Assembly (NCBI GenBank): GCA_013696265.1
Contig: JACCYX010000202.1
Coordinates: 1 to 18,235, forward strand
Source: Chloroflexia bacterium
GTDB taxonomy: Bacteria; Chloroflexota; Chloroflexia; Thermomicrobiales; UBA6265
Length of the DNA stretch: 18,235 nt
Reading direction: 5' to 3'
Shown: positions 1-7,194 of the stretch, piece after piece
How positions within the stretch are numbered: position 1 is the first letter of the stretch
How the letters are laid out: the number at the start of each line of letters is the position of its first letter
Program-made: the position numbers and the translations under genes
The notes under the pieces: model-generated
Seen by the model: the letters and a program-made list of their open reading frames with translations, nothing else
Database searches by the model: none
What the model was told of the DNA's origin: nothing

Positions 1-147
1 TTCCTGCACGACGCGCGACCCGGCTACGACGCGATCGCGGCCGAACTCGGCATCGCCGTCGGCAGCATCGGCCCGATTCGCGGACGTTGCCTGGAGCAAC
101 TGAAGGGACACTTGGCCGAACTCGGGGTGGTCGATTCCGAACGGTGA
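1..147 (+). CDS. ECF-type RNA polymerase sigma factor, C-terminal end (partial)
   Basis: Only the last 48 codons are present; the start lies before the window. The visible part matches sigma-70 region 4, the helix-turn-helix that reads the -35 element. A turn of the form YDAIAAELGIAVGSIG is followed by PIRGRCLEQLKGHL, and the GSIGPxRxRxLxxL pattern is typical of ECF sigma factors. The gene ends 66 bases before the zinc-finger protein on the same strand, so the two probably form a sigma/regulator pair controlling the CHAT-protease operon. The subgroup cannot be assigned because region 2 is missing. An alternative is a general HTH regulator, but the region 4 signature makes that less likely. 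Confidence 0.8.
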   Translation, partial: FLHDARPGYDAIAAELGIAVGSIGPIRGRCLEQLKGHLAELGVVDSER

Positions 148-213
148 CAGCCATCGGTTCCGGTGTATCAACGCGGCTCCCGGTGCCTCTACTTGGGTGA
201 ATGCGAGAGGATC

Positions 214-870
214 ATGCCCGGCATGCACAATGAACCGCGGTTTGAAATACGGCTTTGGAACGTTGCCAAGGGTGGGCAAGACACCGAGCTTGCGCGCCAT
301 CTCGCCACCTGTGACGACTGCCGGGAGGAACTTATGGCGCTTCGCGAACTTGTCCACTACGGCGTGACCACCGGCGGCGGCCTGGCCGACGTGCCCGAAT
401 CGCTGATGCGCCGGCTGACCGCCCTGATGCCGGTGGTCCGGCCCGACCTGATCGCGCTGAGGGCGCCATCGGTCGTCGACGGGCTGGTTGAGCGGGTCCG
501 CCGCTACACCGCCAACCTGATCCTCGATTCCGGGGTGACCCCATACGTGGTCGGCCTGCGGGGTGGTGGCGATCAGCAGACTCGCCAGCTCGCCTTCGTC
601 AGCGAAGTGGCCGATCTCGATCTCGAGGTGTCGAACCTGGAAGGCACCTATTCCGTCGCCGGGCAGCTGGGGATGGATACCGTGCCCTCCAACCTCCAGA
701 TCCGGTTCGTGCCCGCCGACCAGGATCCGCTGGCGGACATGGTAACGGGACTGGTCCAGACCGCCATTTCGCAAGGCGGCTATTTCGAGTTGACGCTCAC
801 CGCCGGGGATTGGGTTGCCGCCGTCGACATTGAGGACGCGGTGGTGCTCTTTCCCGGGGTGCGCCTATGA
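214..870 (+). CDS. Putative zinc-finger anti-sigma-like regulator
   Basis: This 218-residue protein has the HxxxCxxC motif of zinc-binding anti-sigma (ZAS) domains: His29, Cys33 and Cys36, counted from the ATG at 214. Proteins of that type bind and inhibit, or redox-regulate, a partner ECF sigma factor. No membrane segment is visible, so it is probably cytoplasmic, unlike many anti-sigma factors. The C-terminal half (about residues 115-218) looks beta-rich and ends with a YFELTLTAGDW-type strand, recalling small Ig-like or carboxypeptidase-regulatory-like domains. It follows the sigma factor and overlaps the CHAT gene by ATGA, which suggests translational coupling. The start is uncertain: the frame opens at a GTG at 163, and ATGs at 214 and 223 lie near a GAGAGG sequence. 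Zinc motif: seen. Anti-sigma role: inferred from motif and position. Confidence 0.65.
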   Translation: MPGMHNEPRFEIRLWNVAKGGQDTELARHLATCDDCREELMALRELVHYGVTTGGGLADVPESLMRRLTALMPVVRPDLIALRAPSVVDGLVERVRRYTANLILDSGVTPYVVGLRGGGDQQTRQLAFVSEVADLDLEVSNLEGTYSVAGQLGMDTVPSNLQIRFVPADQDPLADMVTGLVQTAISQGGYFELTLTAGDWVAAVDIEDAVVLFPGVRL

Positions 871-3653
871 ATGGCGTCGATGACCGGCCCGGCATCGATG
901 ACGACCTGACGCTGCCCGATGATCTCTTCGCTGACCTCGAGCGTCTCGTGGTCACCGAGCCGTCGGAGGCGGTGACGCTGGCGACGGCGTCGATCGGCGC
1001 CGTGGACGCCACCGGTTCGATTGAAGAACGCATCCGGTTGCGGCGCATGCTGGCGATGGCGTTCGCGCACACCAACCAGTTCGTCACGTCCCTGGAGACC
1101 TGTCAGGAGGCGATCGACATCGGGTCTGACGGGGCGGCGCCGGTGGAGGTCGCCCGGATCCGGGTGGCCTCGATGCAGCCGCTGGCCATGCTCGATCGCG
1201 TCGACGATGCGATCGTGACTGGACGCCTCGCGCTGCAATTCCTTGAGGCGCACGAAGGGGGCCGGCTGGCTGGGCCCGCCGCCCTCAACATCGGGGCGAT
1301 CTACGCCATGACGGGCCGGCCGGGCGCGGCCTTGCCCTACTTCGACCGCGCCCGGCGGCACGGTTCCGCTGACCCGGTGCTGCTCGGTCAAATCGAAACC
1401 AACCGGGGTACCGCCCTCGCGGCGCTGGATCGCTTCCAGGAAGCCGAGGCGGCGTTCGAGCATGCCGCCCACGTGCTGGCGGATGGTGAGGTGTCGTGGG
1501 CGGCGGCGATCGCCGAAGGAAACCTGGCCGATCTTGCCGCCCGCCAGGGCGCCATCAATCGCAGCCTGCGTCACTTCGAAGCCTCCCGTCGGCATTTTGA
1601 GCGGGACGAGGCGTTCGGCGACCTGGGCCGGTTGAATGCCGAGGAAGCGGCTGTCCTGGCGAGTTCCGGATTGACCGGCGTGGCGCGTGAGGCGTTCATC
1701 GACGCGATCGCGCTGCTGACCGACCATGGCACGCCCGGTGACCTGGCGATGGCCCAGATTGCCTACGGCACCGCGCTCGTCGACGCCGGTGACCTGGCCG
1801 AGGCGGGCACCTTGCTGACCAGGACGAACGACTTGATCGAGGCCGGGGAGCATGACGACCTGTACCGGCAGTTGCTCGCTCTCCGGGCTCGCCTCGCGAT
1901 TGCCCGTGGTGACCGTGACGACGCGGCATCGCTTATCGCGGCGGGACTTTCCGGCACCGCCGATCGTCCGGTCCAGCGCCTGCGCTGGTCCCTGATGCAG
2001 GCCGATCTGGCGCGCGGCGAGGGCAACCACGCGGCGGCCAGGACGTTGGTCGAGGAGGCGCTGGCCGTCGCCGAAGCGGTGAGGATTACCCCGTTGATTG
2101 CCGAGTTGCGGGAGGTGCTGGCGGGCATCGCCCGTGAATCCGGAGATAACGACGGGGCTGACGCGCACGCCCGGATCGCGATCGCGGCGTTCGAGGGAAT
2201 CAGGGGCACGATCCAGGCCGACCGGCTGCGGCAGTCCTGGCATCATGGACGGCTCGGCGCCTACGGCGATCTCTATCGCTCCCTGCTCGGGAAGACGGAT
2301 GAGGCCGCCCAGACGGAAGCGTTCGGCCTGGCCGAGCGCATTCGCAGCCGAACCCTGCTCGATGCCATGAATGTCCGGACCGCGGATGTCGAGGCCGCGG
2401 CGCCGCTGTCCCCCGCCGAACGCCCCTTGCACGACGAGCTGGTTGACCATCGTCGCTGGCTGAACTGGATGTACAGCGCGCTGGCCGATGGCCACGAACC
2501 GACCGACAGCCAGTTGCGGGAACTCCGCGAACGCGAGCGAGCCGCCGCTCACCTCGCCGATCGGCTGGCGACGTTGCGGCCGCCGTCGGGATTCGATGAG
2601 CCGCTTGCCCTCCAGGAGGTGCAGGCCGGGCTTGGCCCCACGGATGTCATCCTGGGCTACCTGGCGGTTGGCGAGACGCTGACCGTGCAGGTCGTCACCG
2701 GCGGGAGCGCCAAGGGCATCGTCGAGCTGGCTCCAGTTGAGAGCGTTTGCGAACTCGTGGCTCACTTGCAGTTCCAGCTTGGGCGGGCGCTGGCACATGG
2801 GGGCGCGGCGATCTCCGCCAGCCGGGAAGCGCGCTTGCGGCGGGACATGGATGCGGCGCTGGTTCGCCTGTACGACGTCCTGATCGCCCCGCTCGAACCA
2901 TGGCTTCAGGGTATGACCCGGGCGGTGGTGTTGCCGTCGGGCGATCTCCACGGCGTGCCGTTCGCGGCCCTGTTGGGTGACGCGGGGTACCTCGTCGATC
3001 GCCTGGCGATTGCCACCGCCCCGGGCATCAGTATCCTGGCGGGCATGACGATGGGGGAGGCTGTCGCGTTTCCGCCGCCGCGCGCCCTCGTCGCCGGGGT
3101 GCCCGATCATTTGGCCCCCGGCTTGGCGGGTGAGGCCCGGTTCGTGGCCGAGGCCCTCCCCGGCGCCACCCTCCTGATCGGGAACGAGGCCACCTGCGAG
3201 GCGGTGTTGCGGGCCATGCCGGTCTCAGACCTGGTTCACCTGGCCTGTCACGGCCGGTTCGATACCGAGCATCCCACGGCGTCCGGCCTTCGCCTTGCCG
3301 ATGGCTGGTTGACCCTTGACCGCCTGGCCGGGATTCGGTTGGACGGGGCCCTGGTGGTCCTGACCGGCTGCGAAACGGGACGGGTTCGGGTTGATCGCGG
3401 CGATGACCTGGTGGGCATGATGGCGGCGTTGATTGCGGCCGGCGCCGGCGGGCTCGTGACGAGTTTGTGGAAAACCCACGATGCGGCCGCCACCGCCCTG
3501 ATGACCGCGTTCTACGGGTCACTCGCGAACGGGTTCGATCCGCTGACCGCCCTGCGGCAATCCCAGCTCACGGTGCGGGAAGCGTACGGGCATCCAGCGT
3601 ATTGGGCTCCGTTTGCCGGGGTCCATACCGAAACGAAAGGACGATCCGCATGA
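867..3653 (+). CDS. TPR-CHAT caspase-like protein
   Basis: This 928-residue protein has tandem TPR-like helical repeats (about residues 60-430), a helical linker with the RIRSRTLLDAMN motif common in TPR-CHAT proteins, and a C-terminal CHAT domain (about 690-928). CHAT is a clan CD, caspase/separase-like cysteine peptidase fold. The probable catalytic dyad is intact: His795 in HLACHGRF and Cys835 in LTGCETG. The usual GAGGLVTSLWKTHD and ALRQSQ segments follow. No signal peptide or membrane segment is seen, so it should act in the cytoplasm, with the TPRs probably binding a partner or activator. It overlaps the upstream regulator and the downstream protease by ATGA at both ends. Domain identity is firm. 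Substrate and role, whether signalling, stress response or programmed death, are unknown. Confidence 0.9.
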   Translation: MNGVDDRPGIDDDLTLPDDLFADLERLVVTEPSEAVTLATASIGAVDATGSIEERIRLRRMLAMAFAHTNQFVTSLETCQEAIDIGSDGAAPVEVARIRVASMQPLAMLDRVDDAIVTGRLALQFLEAHEGGRLAGPAALNIGAIYAMTGRPGAALPYFDRARRHGSADPVLLGQIETNRGTALAALDRFQEAEAAFEHAAHVLADGEVSWAAAIAEGNLADLAARQGAINRSLRHFEASRRHFERDEAFGDLGRLNAEEAAVLASSGLTGVAREAFIDAIALLTDHGTPGDLAMAQIAYGTALVDAGDLAEAGTLLTRTNDLIEAGEHDDLYRQLLALRARLAIARGDRDDAASLIAAGLSGTADRPVQRLRWSLMQADLARGEGNHAAARTLVEEALAVAEAVRITPLIAELREVLAGIARESGDNDGADAHARIAIAAFEGIRGTIQADRLRQSWHHGRLGAYGDLYRSLLGKTDEAAQTEAFGLAERIRSRTLLDAMNVRTADVEAAAPLSPAERPLHDELVDHRRWLNWMYSALADGHEPTDSQLRELRERERAAAHLADRLATLRPPSGFDEPLALQEVQAGLGPTDVILGYLAVGETLTVQVVTGGSAKGIVELAPVESVCELVAHLQFQLGRALAHGGAAISASREARLRRDMDAALVRLYDVLIAPLEPWLQGMTRAVVLPSGDLHGVPFAALLGDAGYLVDRLAIATAPGISILAGMTMGEAVAFPPPRALVAGVPDHLAPGLAGEARFVAEALPGATLLIGNEATCEAVLRAMPVSDLVHLACHGRFDTEHPTASGLRLADGWLTLDRLAGIRLDGALVVLTGCETGRVRVDRGDDLVGMMAALIAAGAGGLVTSLWKTHDAAATALMTAFYGSLANGFDPLTALRQSQLTVREAYGHPAYWAPFAGVHTETKGRSA

Positions 3654-4972
3654 ACAGGGGACGAAACGCCATCGGCTGGTTCACTGGTCTCTGCCTGATC
3701 TTCGCCCTGCTGCACCCCGCCGCGCTCGTGGCCCAGGATGACGAGGACGACGATGACTCGTCGATGGGCGAAGACGGCGACGATGAGGATGGAGATGAAG
3801 GCGACGAAGATGACGAAGACGACGAAGACGGTTTCGATGCGCCGAGGCCAGACCAGGCCATCGTCAATCTTCGCGAGGGCGTGAATCCGGATACGTTTGC
3901 CCAGCGCAATCAGGCGGCGGTGTTGCGCACGATTCCGGGACCGAATATCGTCCTGCTCCAACTCGACCCGGCCGTGGACGACGAGATTGAGGTCGAAGGC
4001 TTCCTTGAGGATGCCGATGTCGAGTGGGGTGAATTCAACTTTACGCACCAATCGCCGGAAGGCCGGCCGCGCTACTTCTTCAGCAGCGCCACCGGCGAGC
4101 CACGGATCGTCGACGGTCCCGCCCTGCCCGACGGCCTCGAATTCACGCCCGCCGTGGTCTGTGCCACCGGGGCCGGAATCGTGGTGGCCGTGCTCGATAC
4201 AGGAGTCGATGTCAGTCATCCCGCCCTGGTGGAAAGCGTGCTCCCCAATGGCGTCAACACGGTTGAGAATACGTTCGATGTCCGTGACATCGGCAACAAT
4301 TTCGACGACGATGCCGATGGCCAGATCGACGAGATGGTAGGACATGGCACGCATGTGTCTGGGACCATCCTCCAGGTGGCACCGCAAGCACGGATCCTGC
4401 CGGTCAAGGTGCTGAACTCCGATGGCGTGGGCGATGCCTTCATGGTGACATCGGGCATCCACTACGCGGTGGGTCAGGGCGCCGATGTGATTAACCTGAG
4501 CCTGGGTTCGACCTACGACTCGCTCGCGATCCGCAATGGGGTCGAATTCGCGGCCAGCCAGGGCGTTGTGGTCGTGGCGGCGGCGGGGAACGGCGATCGC
4601 CAGCAGCCAGCCGATTACCCGGCGGCGACGGACCTCCCGATCTCGGTGGCCGCGACCGACGCCGGCGCGGACAAGGCGACGTACAGCAATTTCCACGAAA
4701 CCGTGGACATCAGTGCGCCGGGCAACGATGTGGCCAGCACCTACCCGGGCGGTCTGTACACCACCGCCAGCGGCACCAGCATGGCCACCCCGCTCGTGGC
4801 GGGGAGTGCGGCGCTCATGCTGGATCGCCAACCAAACGCAAATCCGGACACCATCACGGCCATGCTCAAGGTGGCCAGCGGCCCCCTGAGCCTGAGCGAT
4901 TCCGATCTGGAGGGACTGCTTGGCGCGGGCGAACTCGACATCGACGCCAGCATCGCGTGCGGGGGGAATTGA
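3650..4972 (+). CDS. Secreted subtilisin-like serine protease (S8), first paralogue
   Basis: This 440-residue S8 peptidase begins at an ATG overlapping the CHAT stop (ATGA), 8 bases after AAAGGA. A Sec signal peptide covers residues 1-28, with likely cleavage after LVA before Gln29. An almost purely Asp/Glu/Gly linker follows (about 30-62), then a prodomain-like segment (about 66-165). In the catalytic domain the triad is Asp183 (VLDTGVD), His232 (GHGTHVSG) and Ser377 (SGTSMATP), with oxyanion Asn314 (AGNGD). The mature protein has only two cysteines, Cys171 just before the domain and Cys437 near the C-terminus, well placed for a disulfide. There is no membrane anchor or sorting signal. The protease is probably active outside the membrane after autoprocessing. 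It is a clear paralogue of the next gene, with a much shorter acidic linker. Confidence 0.92.
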   Translation: MNRGRNAIGWFTGLCLIFALLHPAALVAQDDEDDDDSSMGEDGDDEDGDEGDEDDEDDEDGFDAPRPDQAIVNLREGVNPDTFAQRNQAAVLRTIPGPNIVLLQLDPAVDDEIEVEGFLEDADVEWGEFNFTHQSPEGRPRYFFSSATGEPRIVDGPALPDGLEFTPAVVCATGAGIVVAVLDTGVDVSHPALVESVLPNGVNTVENTFDVRDIGNNFDDDADGQIDEMVGHGTHVSGTILQVAPQARILPVKVLNSDGVGDAFMVTSGIHYAVGQGADVINLSLGSTYDSLAIRNGVEFAASQGVVVVAAAGNGDRQQPADYPAATDLPISVAATDAGADKATYSNFHETVDISAPGNDVASTYPGGLYTTASGTSMATPLVAGSAALMLDRQPNANPDTITAMLKVASGPLSLSDSDLEGLLGAGELDIDASIACGGN

Positions 4973-4992
4973 CTTCGCTCCGCCTGGTGCGG

Positions 4993-5012
4993 CCAGCATC
5001 GGCCGATGCTGG
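4993..5012. promoter_or_regulatory. Perfect 20-bp palindrome before second S8 gene
   Basis: Each 10-base half reads CCAGCATCGG on its own strand, giving exact dyad symmetry. It starts 20 bases after the stop of the first protease and ends 18 bases before the ATG of the second, directly beside the purine-rich ribosome-binding region. It could be an operator for a dimeric regulator or an RNA hairpin (8-bp stem, GGCC loop) that controls translation or mRNA processing between the two proteases. The symmetry is seen; the function is inferred. Confidence 0.5.
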
Positions 5013-5030
5013 AGAGAAAGGGACATTGGT

Positions 5031-6680
5031 ATGAAGAGACTTCTCATCGCCCCAGGATGGCTCGCGGCCCTCTGCCTAATCGTTTCCCTGATGCAGCCGT
5101 CGGGCTTGCTCGCTCAGGATGACGATGAAGAAGGCGTGGACGAGGGCGACGATGTAGTGGTTCCCTTCCAGAGCGACGACGGCGACGGCGACGATGGCGA
5201 GGAGGAGGGCGACGACGATGACGAGCCAGCTCTCCCACCGGCTGGCGAGGAAGACAACGGGGATGACGGCGACGGCACGGACGACGATGGTGGCGACGGC
5301 GACGAAGACAGTGGCGGTGATGAGGGAGACGACGGTGGCGGCGATGATGATGGCGGGGATGACGATGGTGACGATGACGGGGGTGCGCCCCCGCCACCAG
5401 TCACAGATAATGACGACAACGACGATGGTGATGACGGGGGAGCGCCGCCGCCACCGGCCACCGACAATGACGATAGCGACGACGGTGACGACGACCTGAA
5501 CGATTCCATCCTGGAGCTGGACGACGACGATAACGACGATGCGACCGATCGGCCGATCTCGAACCAGGCGCTCGTGCAACTCGATCAGGGAGCCGACGCC
5601 GGCGAGTTCGCCAGCCGGTACGGCACCGCGGTGCTCAGGGTTATCCCGGTCCCCAACATCGCGCTCTTGCGTCTCGATTCGGCTGTGGGTGACGGTCGGG
5701 AACTGAACGCCCTGTTGGCCGATGCGGACGTGATCTGGAGCGAACGCAATTTCACGACCCAGGCGCCGGAGGGGCGTCCCAGGTACTTTTTCTCCAGTGT
5801 CGCCGGTGAACCGCAAATCGTCGACGGCCCGGCCCTGCCCGAGGGCCTCGAATTTTCGCCCGGCGATGCCTGCGTGACCGGCGAATCAGCCGTGATTGCC
5901 GTGCTCGACACGGGAGTCGATCCGGATCACCCCGCGCTGGCGGCCAATATCCTCGCCAACGGCGTCAACATGATCGAGAACACATTCGATGTTCGCGACC
6001 TGCCAAATGGCATCGACGACGACCAGGACGGCCAGGTTGATGAAATGGTGGGGCACGGCACGCATGTCGCCGGCATCGCGCTCCAGGTGGCGCCCGACGC
6101 CGACATCCTGCCCGTCAAGGTGCTGAACTCGGATGGCGTCGGCGATGCGTTCAGCGTCACCGCCGGCATCTATTACGCGGTCGAACAAGGGGCCGACGTG
6201 ATCAACCTGAGCCTGGGCACGACGTACGAATCGATCGCGATCCAGACGGCGGTGGACGATGCCTCCAGCGACGGGGTCATCGTCGTGGCCGCCACCGGAA
6301 ACGGGGATCGATCGCTGCCGGTCGAGTTCCCGGCCGCCGCCGATTCGGTGATCTCGGTGGCCTCGACGACCGCCGGAGCCGACAAGGCGAGCTACAGCAA
6401 TTTCAATGAGTTCGTCGATATCAGCGCGCCGGGAAGCAATGTGTCCAGCGCCTACCCAGACGGCCTCTACACGTCGGCCAGCGGCACCAGCATGTCCGCC
6501 CCGATCGTGGCCGGGAGCATTGCCCTGATCCTGGAACGGCAGCCGGACGTGACGGTGGAGAGCATCTTCGCGGTGCTGCAATCGACCAGCGGTCCCTTCG
6601 AGCTGTCCGATCCGGCGCTGGAGGGCATGCTGGGCGCGGGGGAAATCGACATCGACGCCATGATTTCCTGTTCGGGGTAG
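5031..6680 (+). CDS. Secreted subtilisin-like serine protease (S8), second paralogue with long Asp-rich linker
   Basis: This 549-residue S8 peptidase starts at an ATG with AAAGGG about 8 bases upstream. The signal peptide is residues 1-28, with cleavage likely after LLA before Gln29, as in the first paralogue. Residues 30-175 are an extraordinary Asp/Gly/Glu-rich linker, including two 19-residue repeats beginning GGAPPPP. A prodomain-like segment follows (about 177-275), then the catalytic domain. The triad is Asp293 (VLDTGVD), His342 (GHGTHVAG) and Ser487 (SGTSMSAP), with oxyanion Asn424 (TGNGD). Mature cysteines are Cys281 and Cys547 only, mirroring the first protease. Long blocks such as ILPVKVLNSDGVGDAF (one substitution) and DVINLSLG match the first gene, so the pair arose by tandem duplication. 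It is the last gene of the operon, followed by a strong terminator. Confidence 0.92.
   Translation: MKRLLIAPGWLAALCLIVSLMQPSGLLAQDDDEEGVDEGDDVVVPFQSDDGDGDDGEEEGDDDDEPALPPAGEEDNGDDGDGTDDDGGDGDEDSGGDEGDDGGGDDDGGDDDGDDDGGAPPPPVTDNDDNDDGDDGGAPPPPATDNDDSDDGDDDLNDSILELDDDDNDDATDRPISNQALVQLDQGADAGEFASRYGTAVLRVIPVPNIALLRLDSAVGDGRELNALLADADVIWSERNFTTQAPEGRPRYFFSSVAGEPQIVDGPALPEGLEFSPGDACVTGESAVIAVLDTGVDPDHPALAANILANGVNMIENTFDVRDLPNGIDDDQDGQVDEMVGHGTHVAGIALQVAPDADILPVKVLNSDGVGDAFSVTAGIYYAVEQGADVINLSLGTTYESIAIQTAVDDASSDGVIVVAATGNGDRSLPVEFPAAADSVISVASTTAGADKASYSNFNEFVDISAPGSNVSSAYPDGLYTSASGTSMSAPIVAGSIALILERQPDVTVESIFAVLQSTSGPFELSDPALEGMLGAGEIDIDAMISCSG
5379..5492 (+). repeat. Two tandem 57-nt coding repeats in the acidic linker
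   Basis: Two consecutive units encode residues 117-135 and 136-154 of the second S8 protease. Each runs GGAPPPP, then V or A, then TDNDD, then N or S, then DDGDD. The units differ at two residues and by several silent changes, so this is not a very recent copy. Low-complexity Asp/Gly repeats flank them on both sides. Expansion of such units probably explains why this linker is longer than in the first paralogue. Confidence 0.75.
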
Positions 6681-6713
6681 CGGCGAACCGGCGCGTTTCC
6701 GATGTGTTTGCGC

Positions 6714-6750
6714 ACGCTGCCCCTGGCCCGGTGTGGGCCAGGGGCAGCGT
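6714..6750 (+). terminator. Strong hairpin terminator of the CHAT-protease operon
   Basis: A perfect 16-bp stem (6714-6729 with 6735-6750; core CTGCCCCTGGCCC) encloses a 5-base loop. It begins 34 bases after the stop of the second S8 gene and is followed by a moderately T-rich stretch (TTGTGTTTG). The stem is typical of intrinsic terminators, although the T tract is short and interrupted. It marks the end of the first operon. Confidence 0.75.
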
Positions 6751-6790
6751 TGTGTTTGCTCGGTATGTGGCAGGAACACATTGGCCCTTT

Positions 6791-6967
6791 TCGTAGGGGC
6801 GGACCCCGGTCGCATACCGGATCTGGCCAGCCACGGTGCAGGGGTGTCCGCACGGATGGTGGCGAACGGCGTGATTCGTTTCGGCACCATCCGGGCGGAT
6901 ACAGGATCGACCAAGATCGGGGTCGTGGAGACGCCGATCGCGGGTCGATCCAGGTCCGCCCCTGCGA
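6791..6967. repeat. 177-bp palindromic element with terminal inverted repeats (MITE/REP-like)
   Basis: The left end (6791-6812) and the reverse complement of the right end (6946-6967) match at 18 of 22 positions, including an unbroken AGGGGCGGACC core. Inside, 6844-6861 and the reverse complement of 6885-6902 match at 16 of 18 positions around CGGATGGTG. The segment is thus a long imperfect palindrome that could fold into a branched hairpin. It carries no protein gene. This suits a miniature inverted-repeat element or an intergenic REP-type repeat. Whether other copies exist in the genome cannot be seen here. Confidence 0.5.
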
Positions 6968-7162
6968 TTTCCCGCAATGTGCATCACCCGTTACGAAACG
7001 CAGCGCGCCGCGGTTCTGGCGTCACGGAACGCGCGCTGCCCACACTGTGGTTCGTGCGAAAGCGCCCTCATGGCGGCCTCGACCCGGTTCAATACGAGGC
7101 CAAGTTCAGACGTTAACGGGGATTAATCTTTTCTCATTTCCTTGTCATGTTCCCGCAATCTC

Positions 7163-7194
7163 GCCCCGATAGTGTTAAAGCACTGTATCAGGGC
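7163..7194. promoter_or_regulatory. Imperfect inverted repeat upstream of the glycosyltransferase operon
   Basis: The arms pair as GCCC/GGGC, GAT/ATC and AGTG/CACT around a TTAAAG centre, with one mismatch and a 2-base bulge on the right arm. It lies about 93 bases before the start of the first glycosyltransferase, in the only AT-richer part of the gap. It could be an operator or a leader hairpin. The evidence is symmetry and position only. Confidence 0.25.

Noticed and set aside
163..213. Upstream GTG start for the zinc-finger protein
   Set aside because: No ribosome-binding site is seen before it, and the added residues have no family-like features. The ATG at 214 lies next to GAGAGG, although its spacing is short, so some doubt remains.
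780..3110. Minus-strand open frame of 776 codons opposite the CHAT gene
   Set aside because: It lies fully opposite a gene with clear TPR and CHAT motifs. The translation is rich in Arg, Gly and Gln with no recognisable domain, as expected from antisense of high-G+C coding DNA.
3512..5047. Minus-strand open frame of 511 codons opposite the first S8 protease
   Set aside because: The plus strand encodes a complete subtilase with a full triad. The antisense product has no known motif and long Val/Ile runs that mirror the Asp codons.
5121..5555. Asp-rich repeats considered as a CRISPR-like or satellite array
   Set aside because: They are in frame inside a signal-peptide-bearing S8 protease, units are degenerate and there are no spacers.
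6733..7116. Plus-strand open frame of 127 codons in the intergenic gap
   Set aside because: It begins within the terminator hairpin and runs through the palindromic element. The reading on the other strand is similar because the DNA is palindromic, so the frame is a by-product of the repeat.
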